From: Megamerina dolium
Taxonomy: Eukaryota; Arthropoda; Insecta; Diptera; Megamerinidae
Length of the DNA: 64,000 nucleotides
Assembly: GCA_963854835.1 (NCBI GenBank)
Contig: OY978526.1
Span: forward strand, 71,086,418 to 71,150,417
Reading direction: 5' to 3'
The notes beneath the pieces are model-generated. The model saw only the letters and a program-made list of their open reading frames with translations. It ran no database searches and had not been told where the DNA came from. The translations under genes and the position numbers were made by a program. Of the stretch, positions 11,866 to 21,276 are shown piece by piece. Within the stretch, counting starts at the first letter, position 1. Every line of letters begins with the position of its first letter.

Positions 11866-12906
11866 ATGGGTCGTCGTACAACGATGGAACAGCGTAAACT
11901 GGTAATTAACCATTTTAGGAAAGGTCAGAGTGTGCGAAAAATTGCTGAAATGACAAATTTAAGTGCCTCAACTGTCCAATACATCATTCAACGCTTCATT
12001 CGCGAAAATCGGTTGGAGAACAAGGGCAGAGAAGCACCTAATAAGATTTTCAACGCATCAGACGAGCGTTATATTGTACGAAAAATTAAGAAAAATCCAA
12101 AGTTATCCACTCCGAAGTTGGCTGCAGAGGTTCAGCGTGAAATAGGAAAATCATCCAGTGCTGAAACTGTCCGACGTGTGCTGCGCAATCATGACTTGAA
12201 CGGTCGAGTAGCCCGAAAGAAACCATTCATTTCGAAAATGAATATACAACGCCGACTTGACTTCGCCAAAGAGCATATTATTAATACTCCTGCGTTCTGG
12301 AATACCGTTATTTTCGCGGATGAGTCTAAGTTTAATATTTTTGGCTCGGACGGAATGTCATATGTTTGGCGTAAAGCGAATACCGAGCTAAACAAGGAGA
12401 ACCTTAAGCCCACAGTGAAGCATGGTGGCGGTAGCGTGATGGTTTGGGCCTGTATGTCAGCAGCCGGAGTAGGTGAATTGGTTTTTATTGAGGAAACAAT
12501 GGACAAAATGAAGTACCTCGAGATTCTGAAAAACAATTTACTTCAAAGTGCAGACAAACTGGGTTTGCGGGAAGAATTTCGGTACTACCAAGATAATGAC
12601 CCAAAACATAAATCTGGGATTGTGCAATCTTGGCTTATTTGGAACTGCCCACACTTGATGTCTCCACCACCACAGTCACCTGACATGAATGTGATTGAAA
12701 ATCTTTGGTCTATTTTGGACAATAAAATAAGAACACACAAGATTTCTAATAAGCAAGACCTAAAGAAGGTACTGATGGAAGAATGGAAAAAAATCACACC
12801 AGACATCACTCAAAAATTGGTGGATTCAATGCCAAATAGACTCCAGGCTGTCATTAACGCTAAGGGATGTCAACTAAATATTAAAATCAACTTACTTTGT
12901 TTTTAG
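11866..12906 (+). CDS. Tc1-family DD34E transposase, intact 346 residues
   Basis: A cut-and-paste transposase that would bind the IR/DR ends of its own element and excise and reinsert it at TA. Residues ~8-45 and ~62-110 form two helix-turn-helix DNA-binding regions (paired-like). The catalytic domain has all three acidic residues: D152 in IFADESKFN, D243 in YYQDNDPKH and E278 in SPDMNVIENLW. Exactly 34 residues separate the last two, the DD34E signature. The glycine-rich HGGGSVMVWA box (186-195) is also present. The length of 346 is normal for Tc1 proteins. The start at 11866 follows a stop-rich leader and gives the expected N-terminus. No frameshift or stop was found. The protein has no typical GRPR hook between the two HTH parts; NKGREAPNK takes its place. 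Confidence 0.9.
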   Translation: MGRRTTMEQRKLVINHFRKGQSVRKIAEMTNLSASTVQYIIQRFIRENRLENKGREAPNKIFNASDERYIVRKIKKNPKLSTPKLAAEVQREIGKSSSAETVRRVLRNHDLNGRVARKKPFISKMNIQRRLDFAKEHIINTPAFWNTVIFADESKFNIFGSDGMSYVWRKANTELNKENLKPTVKHGGGSVMVWACMSAAGVGELVFIEETMDKMKYLEILKNNLLQSADKLGLREEFRYYQDNDPKHKSGIVQSWLIWNCPHLMSPPPQSPDMNVIENLWSILDNKIRTHKISNKQDLKKVLMEEWKKITPDITQKLVDSMPNRLQAVINAKGCQLNIKINLLCF

Positions 12907-13116
12907 TTTGAACTTAAAGAGACTGTACGAAATAAGCTGTGACATGAATTTTCCTATTTTTTTCTTATTTTATTTTTTTATAGTGTCAAACACTAAAATT
13001 TTGAAAAAGTAAATTTTGGAAAATAAAAAACAAACCTTCCTTTCTAAAATGGCATTTATATTTTGTTCAAATTTTTGCTATATTAGGAATTACGACTGCA
13101 GCAATTTTTAAACTGT

Positions 13117-13145
13117 CACTGTACGAAATAAGCTGGGAGCCACTG
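13117..13145 (-). repeat. Outer right terminal inverted repeat of the Tc1-like element
   Basis: Read on the minus strand it starts CAGTGGCTCCCAGCTTATTT. A second inner copy at 12922-12942 matches the outer core over 21 bases. Followed by the TA target duplicate. Confidence 0.9.
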
Positions 13146-13205
13146 TAAATCTACATATGCAGGTTATAGTTTGGTCGGCCCCAGCCGACTGTAAGGAGAT
13201 TTTTT
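13146..13205 (+). repeat. Residual 3' tail of the (GTCC)n-containing repeat, copy 3
   Basis: Matches the end of the 8.3- and 9.9-kb copies: a ...ATATGCAGG...TATAGTTTGG stretch, the GTCGGC/GCCGAC hairpin at 13174-13189 and the T run. Only this tail is present. The Tc1-like element directly abuts it, so that element probably landed in a third copy whose left part has since been lost or had already diverged. Confidence 0.75.
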
Positions 13206-13298
13206 CTTATTAGTTTTTAAACTCAAGTCATCTAAAAAAATAGCCAACAATTTTTTAAATCTGTACTCTTGATATAATATATATAATCGTAAAGCGAT

Positions 13299-14110
13299 TC
13301 AATGAGCTTTATAATTTGTATACGATGCAAATGTATTTATAGTCATACTTTCATCTTTGCCAATATACCAGCTTGTGAATAGACCATAATCACCAACATC
13401 AACTGGAAATTTCGACATGAAAAGTGATTCGTTCAATTTCATTGAGTCCACTGATATTTTTTCATCTTTCTATAATACAATATAATTGTGAGTATGTGCA
13501 TAAAAATTAAATAAATTAATTGACTAAAATATATATGAACTTTTCAATATTACCATAAAAGGGCACACATGATTAATGTTACTATGTTTTCGGACATAAC
13601 CGAATATAATGTCTGGAATTATATATTTTTTTGGATGTTGTAAATAATCACAGGCATCAACATTCATATCGTAGAGAAATGGATGCCAACCATTAGCCTT
13701 TTTCATAACCTTAAAATGTACCTAATTTGCATTTGATTAAATCCAGAGAGAGAGGGAGAGATCGAGGTATTTTTTTTCAATACAAACATTTTCAATTTAT
13801 AACTTACTCGACAATTTGTAATATTTCTCTTGAGTCTAAATCCAAATGAAACAGCTGTGCTGTCACGATCCAAGGCTTTCAATTTACACACATTTATTTC
13901 GACATAGCTCTTATCGATCGCTTCACATTTGATCATTGAAAATTTGAATATAGCAAATATCTGTAAATAATATGAAAAATTGATATAACATAAATAGAAC
14001 TGGGGGAAAAAAATAGAAATAAAATAAATAGATTTCACCTTACTTGGTTCTCTTAGAACCAATAAAATGAAAAGCATCCATATAAGTCGCAATTCTATGG
14101 TGGTTTTCAT
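13299..14110 (-). CDS. DUF1091 (DM8) secreted protein, gene A, four exons
   Basis: Exons in transcript order: 14110-14039, 13960-13808, 13721-13554, 13469-13299, giving 187 residues, all introns phase 0. Donors are GTGAAA, GTAAGT and GTAATA; acceptors end TTACAG, AATTAG and TTATAG. Exon 1 encodes a hydrophobic signal peptide (MKTTIELRLI, then a Leu-rich run). Exons 2-3 carry the DUF1091 core with cysteines at 36, 49, 74, 99 and 128 and the block KKANGWHPFLYD. The usual NHTCPY motif reads NHVCPF, so the N-glycosylation sequon of the paralogues is lost. The protein is probably extracellular. DUF1091 is a fly-expanded family of unknown function, by recollection related to ML-type lipid binders such as CheB; that link is not shown by this sequence. 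Nearest neighbours are transposons. Its 5' end is duplicated at 56225-56590. Confidence 0.83.
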
Positions 14111-14763
14111 TTTAACCTTAAAACGAATACTGAATTCATAATGTTTGTATATGTAAACTTGAAGAAATATAAATACCAAAATCAAATCCATGTTATATAT
14201 TACATGCTTATTGAACACAATAATTATCAATTTTATCATTCCATCAATAATTTTGGCGTTTCGAATAATCGATTATATTTTGAACCATTTTTTATATTTT
14301 GTACTTTATACTATAATGCTTTATAAAATATATTTCTGTAGTATAGTGCACGATCTATGTTTTCGGTATATAGCACGATCGTTTCGTGAAAAATTAGTTA
14401 GTTTAAAATGTCATTAAAAAGACATTACCACATTATCAAACTTTTAGAAAGGTGCCTCCACAAAATTGACAGTTTATAAAATTTCCTCCACAGTTTTGAT
14501 CCTCATTTATTTCTCACCAAAAACATTCCGACATGTGGACAAAAAGACATGCACCAGACCTCCAGATAATTTCAATAGAAACCGCTCTCAGAGCTCGGGT
14601 AAGAAAGGCTCTCTCTTTTTATTGAGGACTTGCCTGATTTTCGTTGTAGTTTCACAATTAGTTTCATTGTGCCACGTTGTATGGACTTGAAGTTCCGCTG
14701 AAAATCAGAAACAGCATTGAAGGATCTTTTTTGTATTTATTCAGACCCCTATTATGGGTTTTA

Positions 14764-15509
14764 CCAGGTGTACAAGATGGCGTTAGTGAGCATATTGAGC
14801 TATTATCGACTGTGCATACTTTTTTTTATGAGTTCGACACCTGTTTACATCAATTAGTAAACATCATCAGTGATTTCATACAACAACATACATTTTTCTT
14901 CGTATAATCATGTCTAGTTTCGTGCCAGAAAAAGAGCATATGCGGGAAGCTCTACTTTTTTGCTTCAATTTGAAGAAATCTGTTGCTGAGTCGCATCGAA
15001 TGCTTGTGACGGCCTATGGTGACAGTGCGCTATCGGAAACCAGCAAATTCCTCTCCAAGACCAAATCGCTTTGGACGCAAGACGATGCTTTGGGTGAAAA
15101 AAGGCCTGGTTATGAACAAAGACATGAGAAGCTGATTTTTCACTACGACAACGCCCCATCGCACACGTCAAAACTGATCCAAAACTACTTGGACACACTC
15201 AATTGAGAGGTCCTACCTCATCCCGCTTATTCATCAGACCTGACCCCTTCTGACTATCATCTGTTTTCGTCGATGGGTCACGCGCTAGCCGAACAGCACT
15301 TCGATTCGTTGAAGACGTCGGAAAATGGCTTGACAAGTGGTTTGCCTCGAAAAATTAAGAATTCTTTTGGCATGGTATATACAAATTTCCCGAGAGATGG
15401 GAAAAATGTATAGCTAGTGAGGGCAAATACTTTGAATAAATTAATTTTTGGCTTTCTATGAAAAAAAAATATGTTTTTTTTTACAGCGGATTTAAGCTTG
15501 TACACCTGA
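14764..15509 (+). mobile_element. mariner element (mauritiana type), internally deleted
   Basis: 746 bp with ends CCAGGTGTACAAG (14764) and CTTGTACACCTG (15497-15508), flanked by TA at 14762-14763 and 15510-15511. Autonomous mariners are about 1.3 kb. The reading frame from 14910 gives a normal N-terminus (SSFVPEKEH, then a start of the HTH), then jumps at about residue 48 to the middle of the catalytic domain (FHYDNAPSHTSK), so roughly 500 bp are missing. A stop follows at 15204, after which the text continues as HPAYSSDLTPSDYHLF. It is a dead, non-autonomous copy. Confidence 0.85.
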
Positions 15510-15792
15510 TATGGCAGAGATAAAATATATAATTATCCTCGTCTTAAAGGGGCAAATTGACATTTCTATAAACCTAAGTTCAATATCTCCCATCATGCTA
15601 ATGAAAAAATTAAATATATAAACAGGCCTTATATTTTTTGCTGATCAACTTCCTTTAAAGGGGCTTTCAAACAGAAGGAATGAAAAATTTACTCTGACAA
15701 CAAATTCACTCCGTTCTCAAACAAATACATTATCATTATTATTATCCGAACAGCAATATAAAGAATTTTTCTCAACTCTTGGTAGCAAATTC

Positions 15793-18471
15793 TTGGTTGC
15801 TGGCGATTTCAACGCCAAACACACTCACTGGGGCTCCCGCTTAATAACTCCAAAAGGCAGAAGACTATGTTCAATCATCACTAACCATGGCTACGATGTT
15901 ATTTCAAATGGTCAACCGACATATTGGCCGACGGACAAGAGGAAAATACCCGATCTCATAGACTTTGGAGTCGCCAAAGGTTTGCAGATGGAAAATATCT
16001 CCACAGAGTGTAATTATGATCTATCATCTGACCACTCACCCACGGTAATATCTATAAAATCACCAAGCCCCCAAAGCAATTGCGTTAGAAAGAAAATAGA
16101 CTGGTTAAAATTCAAGAAATATATAAATTCCCATCTTCCTCTGAGTACTGTATTAAGAAATGGACACGATGTAGACTCAGCACTCGAAAAATTCAACCAG
16201 CTACTCTCATTAGCTCTCAGCTCAGCCACCTGCACAAAGGTATGCAAGCAATCAAAATATAGCCAATACACACCAGCAGACATTGAATTGCTAGTAAGAC
16301 AGAAAAGAAGACTCCGAAGACAATGGCAAGAATTCAGATCACCGAATCTGAAAACACAGCTACAGCACTGCACTCGAAAGTTAAAGCAAGCCTTAAAAAA
16401 TAAAAACAACAAAGAGTTAGAAGAGCAAATAGCGAAATTAACACCTGGTGAAGCGTCAGACTACTCTTTGTGGAAATCAGCAAAAAAATCAAATCGGCCA
16501 ATTCTCACTGATTCCCCCATCCGTTTGAGTGACGGTAATTGGGCTAGAAGCAACTGTGAGAAGGGTTTGGCTTTTGCAAACCACCTAAAAAGTGTGTTTA
16601 CACCCAATCCACCCTCTTCACAGTCCTCATTACCAATATTAACTTCTCAACCTTGCTCAATAACGCTCAAAATTAAAAAAAAGGACATATTCAAAGCAAT
16701 TTATAAAGATTTAAACCCAAAAAAATCACCTGGTCCAGATAAAATTACCGGTAAAATGATAAAAGAGCTACCTCCGGCTTCAGTAATTCATCTGATGCAC
16801 ATTTTCAATGCTATCCTTCGTATTAAACACTTTCCCAAATGCTGGAAAACTTCAAAAATTATTATGATAGCAAAACCAGGAAAAGACCCTACAAAAGTTG
16901 CATCGTACAGACCTATCAGCCTCCTGCCTCTACTTTCTAAAGTATTCGAAAAGCTACTTGTCATGAATATAACTCCATTTATTAATCTCAACCAACTGAT
17001 TCCTCAACATCAGTTTGGATTTAGAAAACAGCACGGCACAATAGAACAAGTCCACCGCATTGTAACTCTGATAAGGAACACTTTTGAAGAAAAAAAGTAT
17101 TGCTCAGCTGTCTTTCTTGATATCACTCAAGCTTTCGATAAAGTATGGCACGATGGCCTTATTTACAAACTCAAACTATTACTGCCTGCAAATGTCTCCT
17201 CATTGCTTAGTAGCTACCTCACGAAAAGACAATTTCTCGTACATCACAAGGATTACACAACAAATCCATTGGATATTCACGCTGGCGTTCCTCAAGGAAG
17301 CGTTTTGGGTCCCTTACTGTATCTCTTATACACTTCAGATATGCCCAACAATAACTATACATTCATATCGACCTTTGCTGATGATACGGCAATATTGTGC
17401 TCTCGATCTAACCCCATAGAAGCTACTAAACTCCTGCAGACTCATGTCGATTCTCTCGAAATCTGGCTAGCAAAATGGCGTATAAAAGTCAATGCTCAAC
17501 ATCAGTTTGGATTTAGAAAACAGCACGGCACAATAGAACAAGTCCACCGCATTGTAACTCTGATAAGGAACACTTTTGAAGAAAAAAAGTATTGCTCAGC
17601 TGTCTTTCTTGATATCACTCAAGCTTTCGATAAAGTATGGCACGATGGCCTTATTTACAAACTCAAACTATTACTGCCTGCAAATGTCTCCTCATTGCTT
17701 AGTAGCTACCTCACGAAAAGACAATTTCTCGTACATCACAAGGATTACACAACAAATCCATTGGATATTCACGCTGGCGTTCCTCAAGGAAGCGTTTTGG
17801 GTCCCTTACTGTATCTCTTATACACTTCAGATATGCCCAACAATAACTATACATTCATATCGACCTTTGCTGATGATACGGCAATATTGTGCAAAAAATG
17901 GCGTATAAAAGTCAATGAATCAAAGAGCGTACATGTAACCTTCACGCTAAGGCCAGATACATGTCCCCCACTTAAAATTAATGGCCAATCAGTTCCACAA
18001 TGTTCCTCAACAAAGTACTTGGGTATTCACCTCGACAGAAGGCTGACATGGAAAAATCACATAGAGGCAAAGAAAACTCAGATCAAGCTTAAAATGAATC
18101 AGTTATGGTGGCTGTTACACAAAAGATCAAAGTTGAATCTTGAATACAAAGTGCTATTATATAAAGCAATCCTGAAACCAATCTGGACTTATGGTATTCA
18201 GTTTTGGGGCACCGCATCTCCCTCTAATATCGAAAAATTGCAGCGAATACAATCCAAGTGTCTGCGAATTATTGTAAACGCGCCTTGGTATATGAGGAAC
18301 GTTAACATCCATCGAGATTTAAATGTATCCACAATTTCTGAGGAAGTTGCAATGTACTACAGAAGCTACATTCAAAAATTACACAATCATCCGAATCCCC
18401 TTGCTAGGCAATTGTTGCTGAGCAAGGGGCATCGTCGATTAAAAAGAAAAGACACACTGAATATGCTGTAA
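15793..18471 (+). CDS. Jockey-type ORF2 with in-frame duplication of the RT core, 892+ residues
   Basis: The frame is open from upstream of 15793 (the endonuclease text SEQQYKEFFSTLG precedes it) to the stop at 18469. Endonuclease motifs are AGDFNAKHTHWG and YDLSSDHSPTVISI. RT motifs are KKSPGPDKITGKM, ASYRPISLLPLLSKVFEKLL, HQFGFRKQHGTIEQV, DITQAFDKVWHDGL (first Asp), GVPQGSVLGPLLYLL and FADDTAILC. The block from HQFGFRKQ to FADDTAILC then appears a second time with no stop: 17003-17400 repeats at 17495-17892. The spacing is 492 bp, a multiple of three, so the frame survives. Two complete palm motifs in one protein should disrupt the fold. The 3' part (KYLGIHLDRRLTWK onward) is normal. Confidence 0.75.
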   Translation: MVAGDFNAKHTHWGSRLITPKGRRLCSIITNHGYDVISNGQPTYWPTDKRKIPDLIDFGVAKGLQMENISTECNYDLSSDHSPTVISIKSPSPQSNCVRKKIDWLKFKKYINSHLPLSTVLRNGHDVDSALEKFNQLLSLALSSATCTKVCKQSKYSQYTPADIELLVRQKRRLRRQWQEFRSPNLKTQLQHCTRKLKQALKNKNNKELEEQIAKLTPGEASDYSLWKSAKKSNRPILTDSPIRLSDGNWARSNCEKGLAFANHLKSVFTPNPPSSQSSLPILTSQPCSITLKIKKKDIFKAIYKDLNPKKSPGPDKITGKMIKELPPASVIHLMHIFNAILRIKHFPKCWKTSKIIMIAKPGKDPTKVASYRPISLLPLLSKVFEKLLVMNITPFINLNQLIPQHQFGFRKQHGTIEQVHRIVTLIRNTFEEKKYCSAVFLDITQAFDKVWHDGLIYKLKLLLPANVSSLLSSYLTKRQFLVHHKDYTTNPLDIHAGVPQGSVLGPLLYLLYTSDMPNNNYTFISTFADDTAILCSRSNPIEATKLLQTHVDSLEIWLAKWRIKVNAQHQFGFRKQHGTIEQVHRIVTLIRNTFEEKKYCSAVFLDITQAFDKVWHDGLIYKLKLLLPANVSSLLSSYLTKRQFLVHHKDYTTNPLDIHAGVPQGSVLGPLLYLLYTSDMPNNNYTFISTFADDTAILCKKWRIKVNESKSVHVTFTLRPDTCPPLKINGQSVPQCSSTKYLGIHLDRRLTWKNHIEAKKTQIKLKMNQLWWLLHKRSKLNLEYKVLLYKAILKPIWTYGIQFWGTASPSNIEKLQRIQSKCLRIIVNAPWYMRNVNIHRDLNVSTISEEVAMYYRSYIQKLHNHPNPLARQLLLSKGHRRLKRKDTLNML
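17003..17892 (+). repeat. Tandem duplication inside the Jockey RT domain
   Basis: Two units of 398 bp (17003-17400, 17495-17892) appear identical by eye. After the first unit, 94 bp lead to the stretch AAAATGGCGTATAAAAGTCA. After the second unit that same stretch follows almost at once, so ~72 bp present after unit 1 are absent after unit 2. Either a real two-step rearrangement or an assembly artefact could produce this. Confidence 0.85.
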
Positions 18472-18631
18472 AATTGCTACATCTCGCGACTCACCAAATT
18501 GTGATGGAACGTAGGAGATATCACATAGTTTTATTTAGTTTGTAAGATTTGAATACTTATTGTTAGTTTCTCGTATTTAAGAAAGATTCAATAAAAAAAA
18601 AAATAAGCTAACAAAAAAAAAAAAAAAAAAA

Positions 18632-18950
18632 AAAAATATTATTATTATTATTATTATTATCGTTGGGGGGATGTTGCACCGCAACCTATAAGATCTATTG
18701 TGCACCCTTCGCAGAGTTAGAGTGTGTCTTAGCCCAGTTCCCTCGATGAATTTTAGTGTTGGTCCTATTTCATAGAGTCTAAGTTCATCCTTGGGTATGA
18801 TGAAATCTCCCTGGTATTTCCTTCTTTTGTGCATCAGTGCATCAGAACAAGTTCCTATCACATGTTGTGCGGTCTCGTCCTCTTCCCTGCAGAACCTGCA
18901 GAGAGCATCAGAGAAAATTCCCAGTACATACTTGTAGTTGAAAATTTCGT
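18632..18950 (-). mobile_element. 3' end of an R1/I-type non-LTR element with (TAA)n tail
   Basis: Read on the minus strand, text up to the zinc knuckle CRFCREEDETAQHVIGTC (C-x2-C...H-x4-C) is followed by a ~60-residue C-terminus and then (ATA)n at 18660-18638. The knuckle lies after RNase H in I-, R1- and LOA-type proteins. Severely 5'-truncated. It is inserted tail to tail against the Jockey copy. Confidence 0.7.
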
Positions 18951-19631
18951 CAAATTAAAATACACAATGTAATGTTTTTCGCAAATTTCGAGGAAGAATT
19001 AATTCAACATATTCAAAACTCAAAGAAATTATGGCGTCCACACGACGGCATTATACAAATTTCATACTTCAAATTCACCCTTTTAAAGACGGCATTCAAC
19101 TTTTTTCTCAGAAAGATAAAAATTAAGATTTTTTTTCAAATTTTATGCAAGAAATTGGCAATTTTTTAGAAACTTTTTGCTACAAAAAAACTTTTGAAAG
19201 ATATCTGTTTTAAAAGGTTGCAGAAGAAGCAATATTATAAGAATTCTGACGTTTGAAATCGGCTAGTATAGATACGCGCCTAAACTGTCAAAACCACAAT
19301 CATATTGAAGTAGAAGCTTAGAGTTGCATGTTATTTCTTTTTATTTTAGACATCTTTTCGGCTCATTATTAATATAAAAAATGTTTTATATCGAGAATTT
19401 CAATCAATACAACCAGTTTTTTTTTCAAATATTTTTAATTTTATTTTGATATTCTCATCTATTATTATTGTATTATATTTTTTTAATACGAAACGAAAAT
19501 ACTATAATTCGAGATTTACTATATATACATATATGACTTGTCTAATTGGATTAGATGAACGGATAAAAATTTAATGTGTTTTAAATGTCATACATTGGCG
19601 GGGTCTATAGGGGGTTTCTAAGTGGTAGGTA
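18951..19631. other. Unassigned AT-rich spacer
   Basis: Very AT-rich with many T and A runs. The one ORF of 65 codons (18972) looks like chance low-complexity sequence. No repeats shared with other parts of the window were noticed. Confidence 0.5.
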
Positions 19632-20452
19632 CGAGGTCGGTCCCAGAATTACTCGACCTAAAAAAACGCAACAAATTTGGGAAAATGTTTCTTTATTTCT
19701 CAACATAATCTCCTTTTAGCTATATACACTTTTCCCAGCTATATTCTATAGCTTCGATACCCTGTTTATAGTATGAATTGGCTAGTTCATTAAAATAGCC
19801 ATCTACCACAGACTTCACCTCTTCATTGTTTGCAAATCTTCTACTATCTGGCGAATAAGATGCGTGCTGAAGCAATTCGAGCTTGAACTCATTGATTTTG
19901 AACGGGTATTTTTGTTCTATTGTGAGCAAACACGGCACCCATCTTGCACATAGCTTTTTCATCTCCAAATTTTCCGTCAATATGCGATGTATAGTACTTT
20001 TTGAAATGCCTGTAATTTCACCTAGCTAACGCACCTACAGCCGGTGGTCATCCAATACCATTTTGTGGATTTTCTTAACCGTGTCTGACGTGGCCACCTC
20101 AATTGGTCGACCACTACGGTGTTCGTCTTGGCAATTCGTACGACCTCGGTTAAACTCTGGCACCCAATATTTTATGATCGTAAACAAAGGAGCAGATTCC
20201 CCCAGAGTAGAATCTAGTTCGACTTTCGTCGACTTTTCGTTGGCCTGAGACCTTTCAAATGAAAGTATTGAATTACAGAACGGTGACCAATTTTTTCCAT
20301 GTTTACAAATTCACTGAGGTCGTTAACTCACGATGGCTCCAAAAAAATTCTAAACAACATGGCTCCTTGAAACCACTTTTCACCAAAGTAATTTTTTTCA
20401 AACTACTGCCGCCATCTATATGTCAGGTCGGGCAGTTCTGGGACCACCCTCG
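19632..20452 (-). mobile_element. mariner element (irritans type), internally deleted
   Basis: 821 bp, ends CGAGGTCGGTCCCAGAATTA (19632) and ...CTGGGACCACCCTCG (to 20452), TA at both sides. It belongs with 55171-56086 and 60589-61752 by its ends and text. On the minus strand are the N-terminus (frameshifted), the RGRTSCQDE-type linker region, SGISKSTIHRIL-like HTH text, KLCARWVPCLL and the C-terminal YFNELANSYYKQGIEAIEYSWEKCI. The catalytic middle with both Asp motifs is deleted. Dead copy. Confidence 0.8.
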
Positions 20453-20459
20453 TATATAG

Positions 20460-21270
20460 AAATAGAACAAGAAATATAATTAAAAATTATCATCAATAAA
20501 AATGAAATATTTTTATTCAATATATGCTCCTTTGTAACCCCCCCTCTGGTATTTTTTTTTTATAAAAGAACACTATATTCAATGTTTACTATAAAAACCT
20601 CTCGTAAAGGTATCAAATAAATGTTATTATATTTGATGTGTCATTTTGTGGTATGAGTATACACATTTATATATTGTATATAAAACGATTAGCACTTGAT
20701 TCTGGTACTAATTGATGATATTAGAAGCTTTTCACTAAATTAAGTATGTCATAAAAAAGCAAAGACTGTGCGTTAAAAAAGTCGAAGATGTAAAGGAAAA
20801 TAGAAACATATAAAAATAAGCTAAATAGTATAGATTTGAGGTTGCATGCTTTTCTTTTAGAATTAATTTGTTGCCTTATTGAATGCTTGAAATTATTCTT
20901 TATCAAATCCATTTGGTTATTATTTTCGAAAATGCTATAAAATAGTCATTGATGATCATAATTAAATGTTAAGATATAATTCGAATGGATTTAGTGGTAA
21001 AAGAGGGGAAGAGGGTAAGAGGAATGTCAGAATATAGAAAGTTCTCTCAACCTATTGCTAAGCATTAGTTATAGGAATTCAATTTTACAGTTTTTCGGCA
21101 AAATGATTTGATTTTCTTTAAAATGATCATCAAATCATGCTTTGGGAGCAGATATTAGAACAGGTTTGGCGACATGAGTATTCAGAGTAAAATACTGCTA
21201 TTACTTATGCTCTGTTACAAATTTTAATTCAATTTTGATTCAACATATAGACTGACCGAACAATATTTGC
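20460..21270. other. Unassigned AT-rich spacer
   Basis: No coding frame of substance, no inverted ends and no match to the other repeats were noticed. A few T runs and a GAGG-rich patch (about 21000-21025) are the only compositional marks. Confidence 0.5.
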
Positions 21271-21276
21271 TAAATA

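Larger units (their letters stand above)
11495..13145 (+). mobile_element. Tc1-like DNA transposon with IR/DR ends, apparently intact
   Basis: The element is 1651 bp and is flanked by TA on both sides (11493-11494, 13146-13147). Its 29-bp terminal inverted repeats (11495-11523 and 13117-13145) differ at one base. Each end also holds an inner direct copy of the core (11695-11715 and 12922-12942, core CTTATTTCGTACA), the IR/DR arrangement known from Tc1-family elements such as Bari, Minos and Sleeping Beauty. The transposase between them is open throughout. It sits just 5' of a residual tail of the (GTCC)n repeat. Confidence 0.9.
15650..18630 (+). mobile_element. Jockey-type non-LTR retrotransposon, 5'-truncated, with duplicated RT segment
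   Basis: Carries the end of an endonuclease, a full RT domain and a 3' poly(A) stretch (18590-18630). There is no RNase H and no C-terminal RTE-like tail, and the catalytic box reads FADD, so the Jockey group is the best fit. The 5' end is truncated within the endonuclease at about 15650. The right edge touches a (TTA)n run that belongs to an opposite-strand element. Confidence 0.8.

Noticed and set aside
13703..14239. Single 178-codon ORF as an intronless gene
   Set aside because: It reads through intron 1 and into intron 2 of gene A; exon limits, splice sites and the four paralogues support the spliced model.
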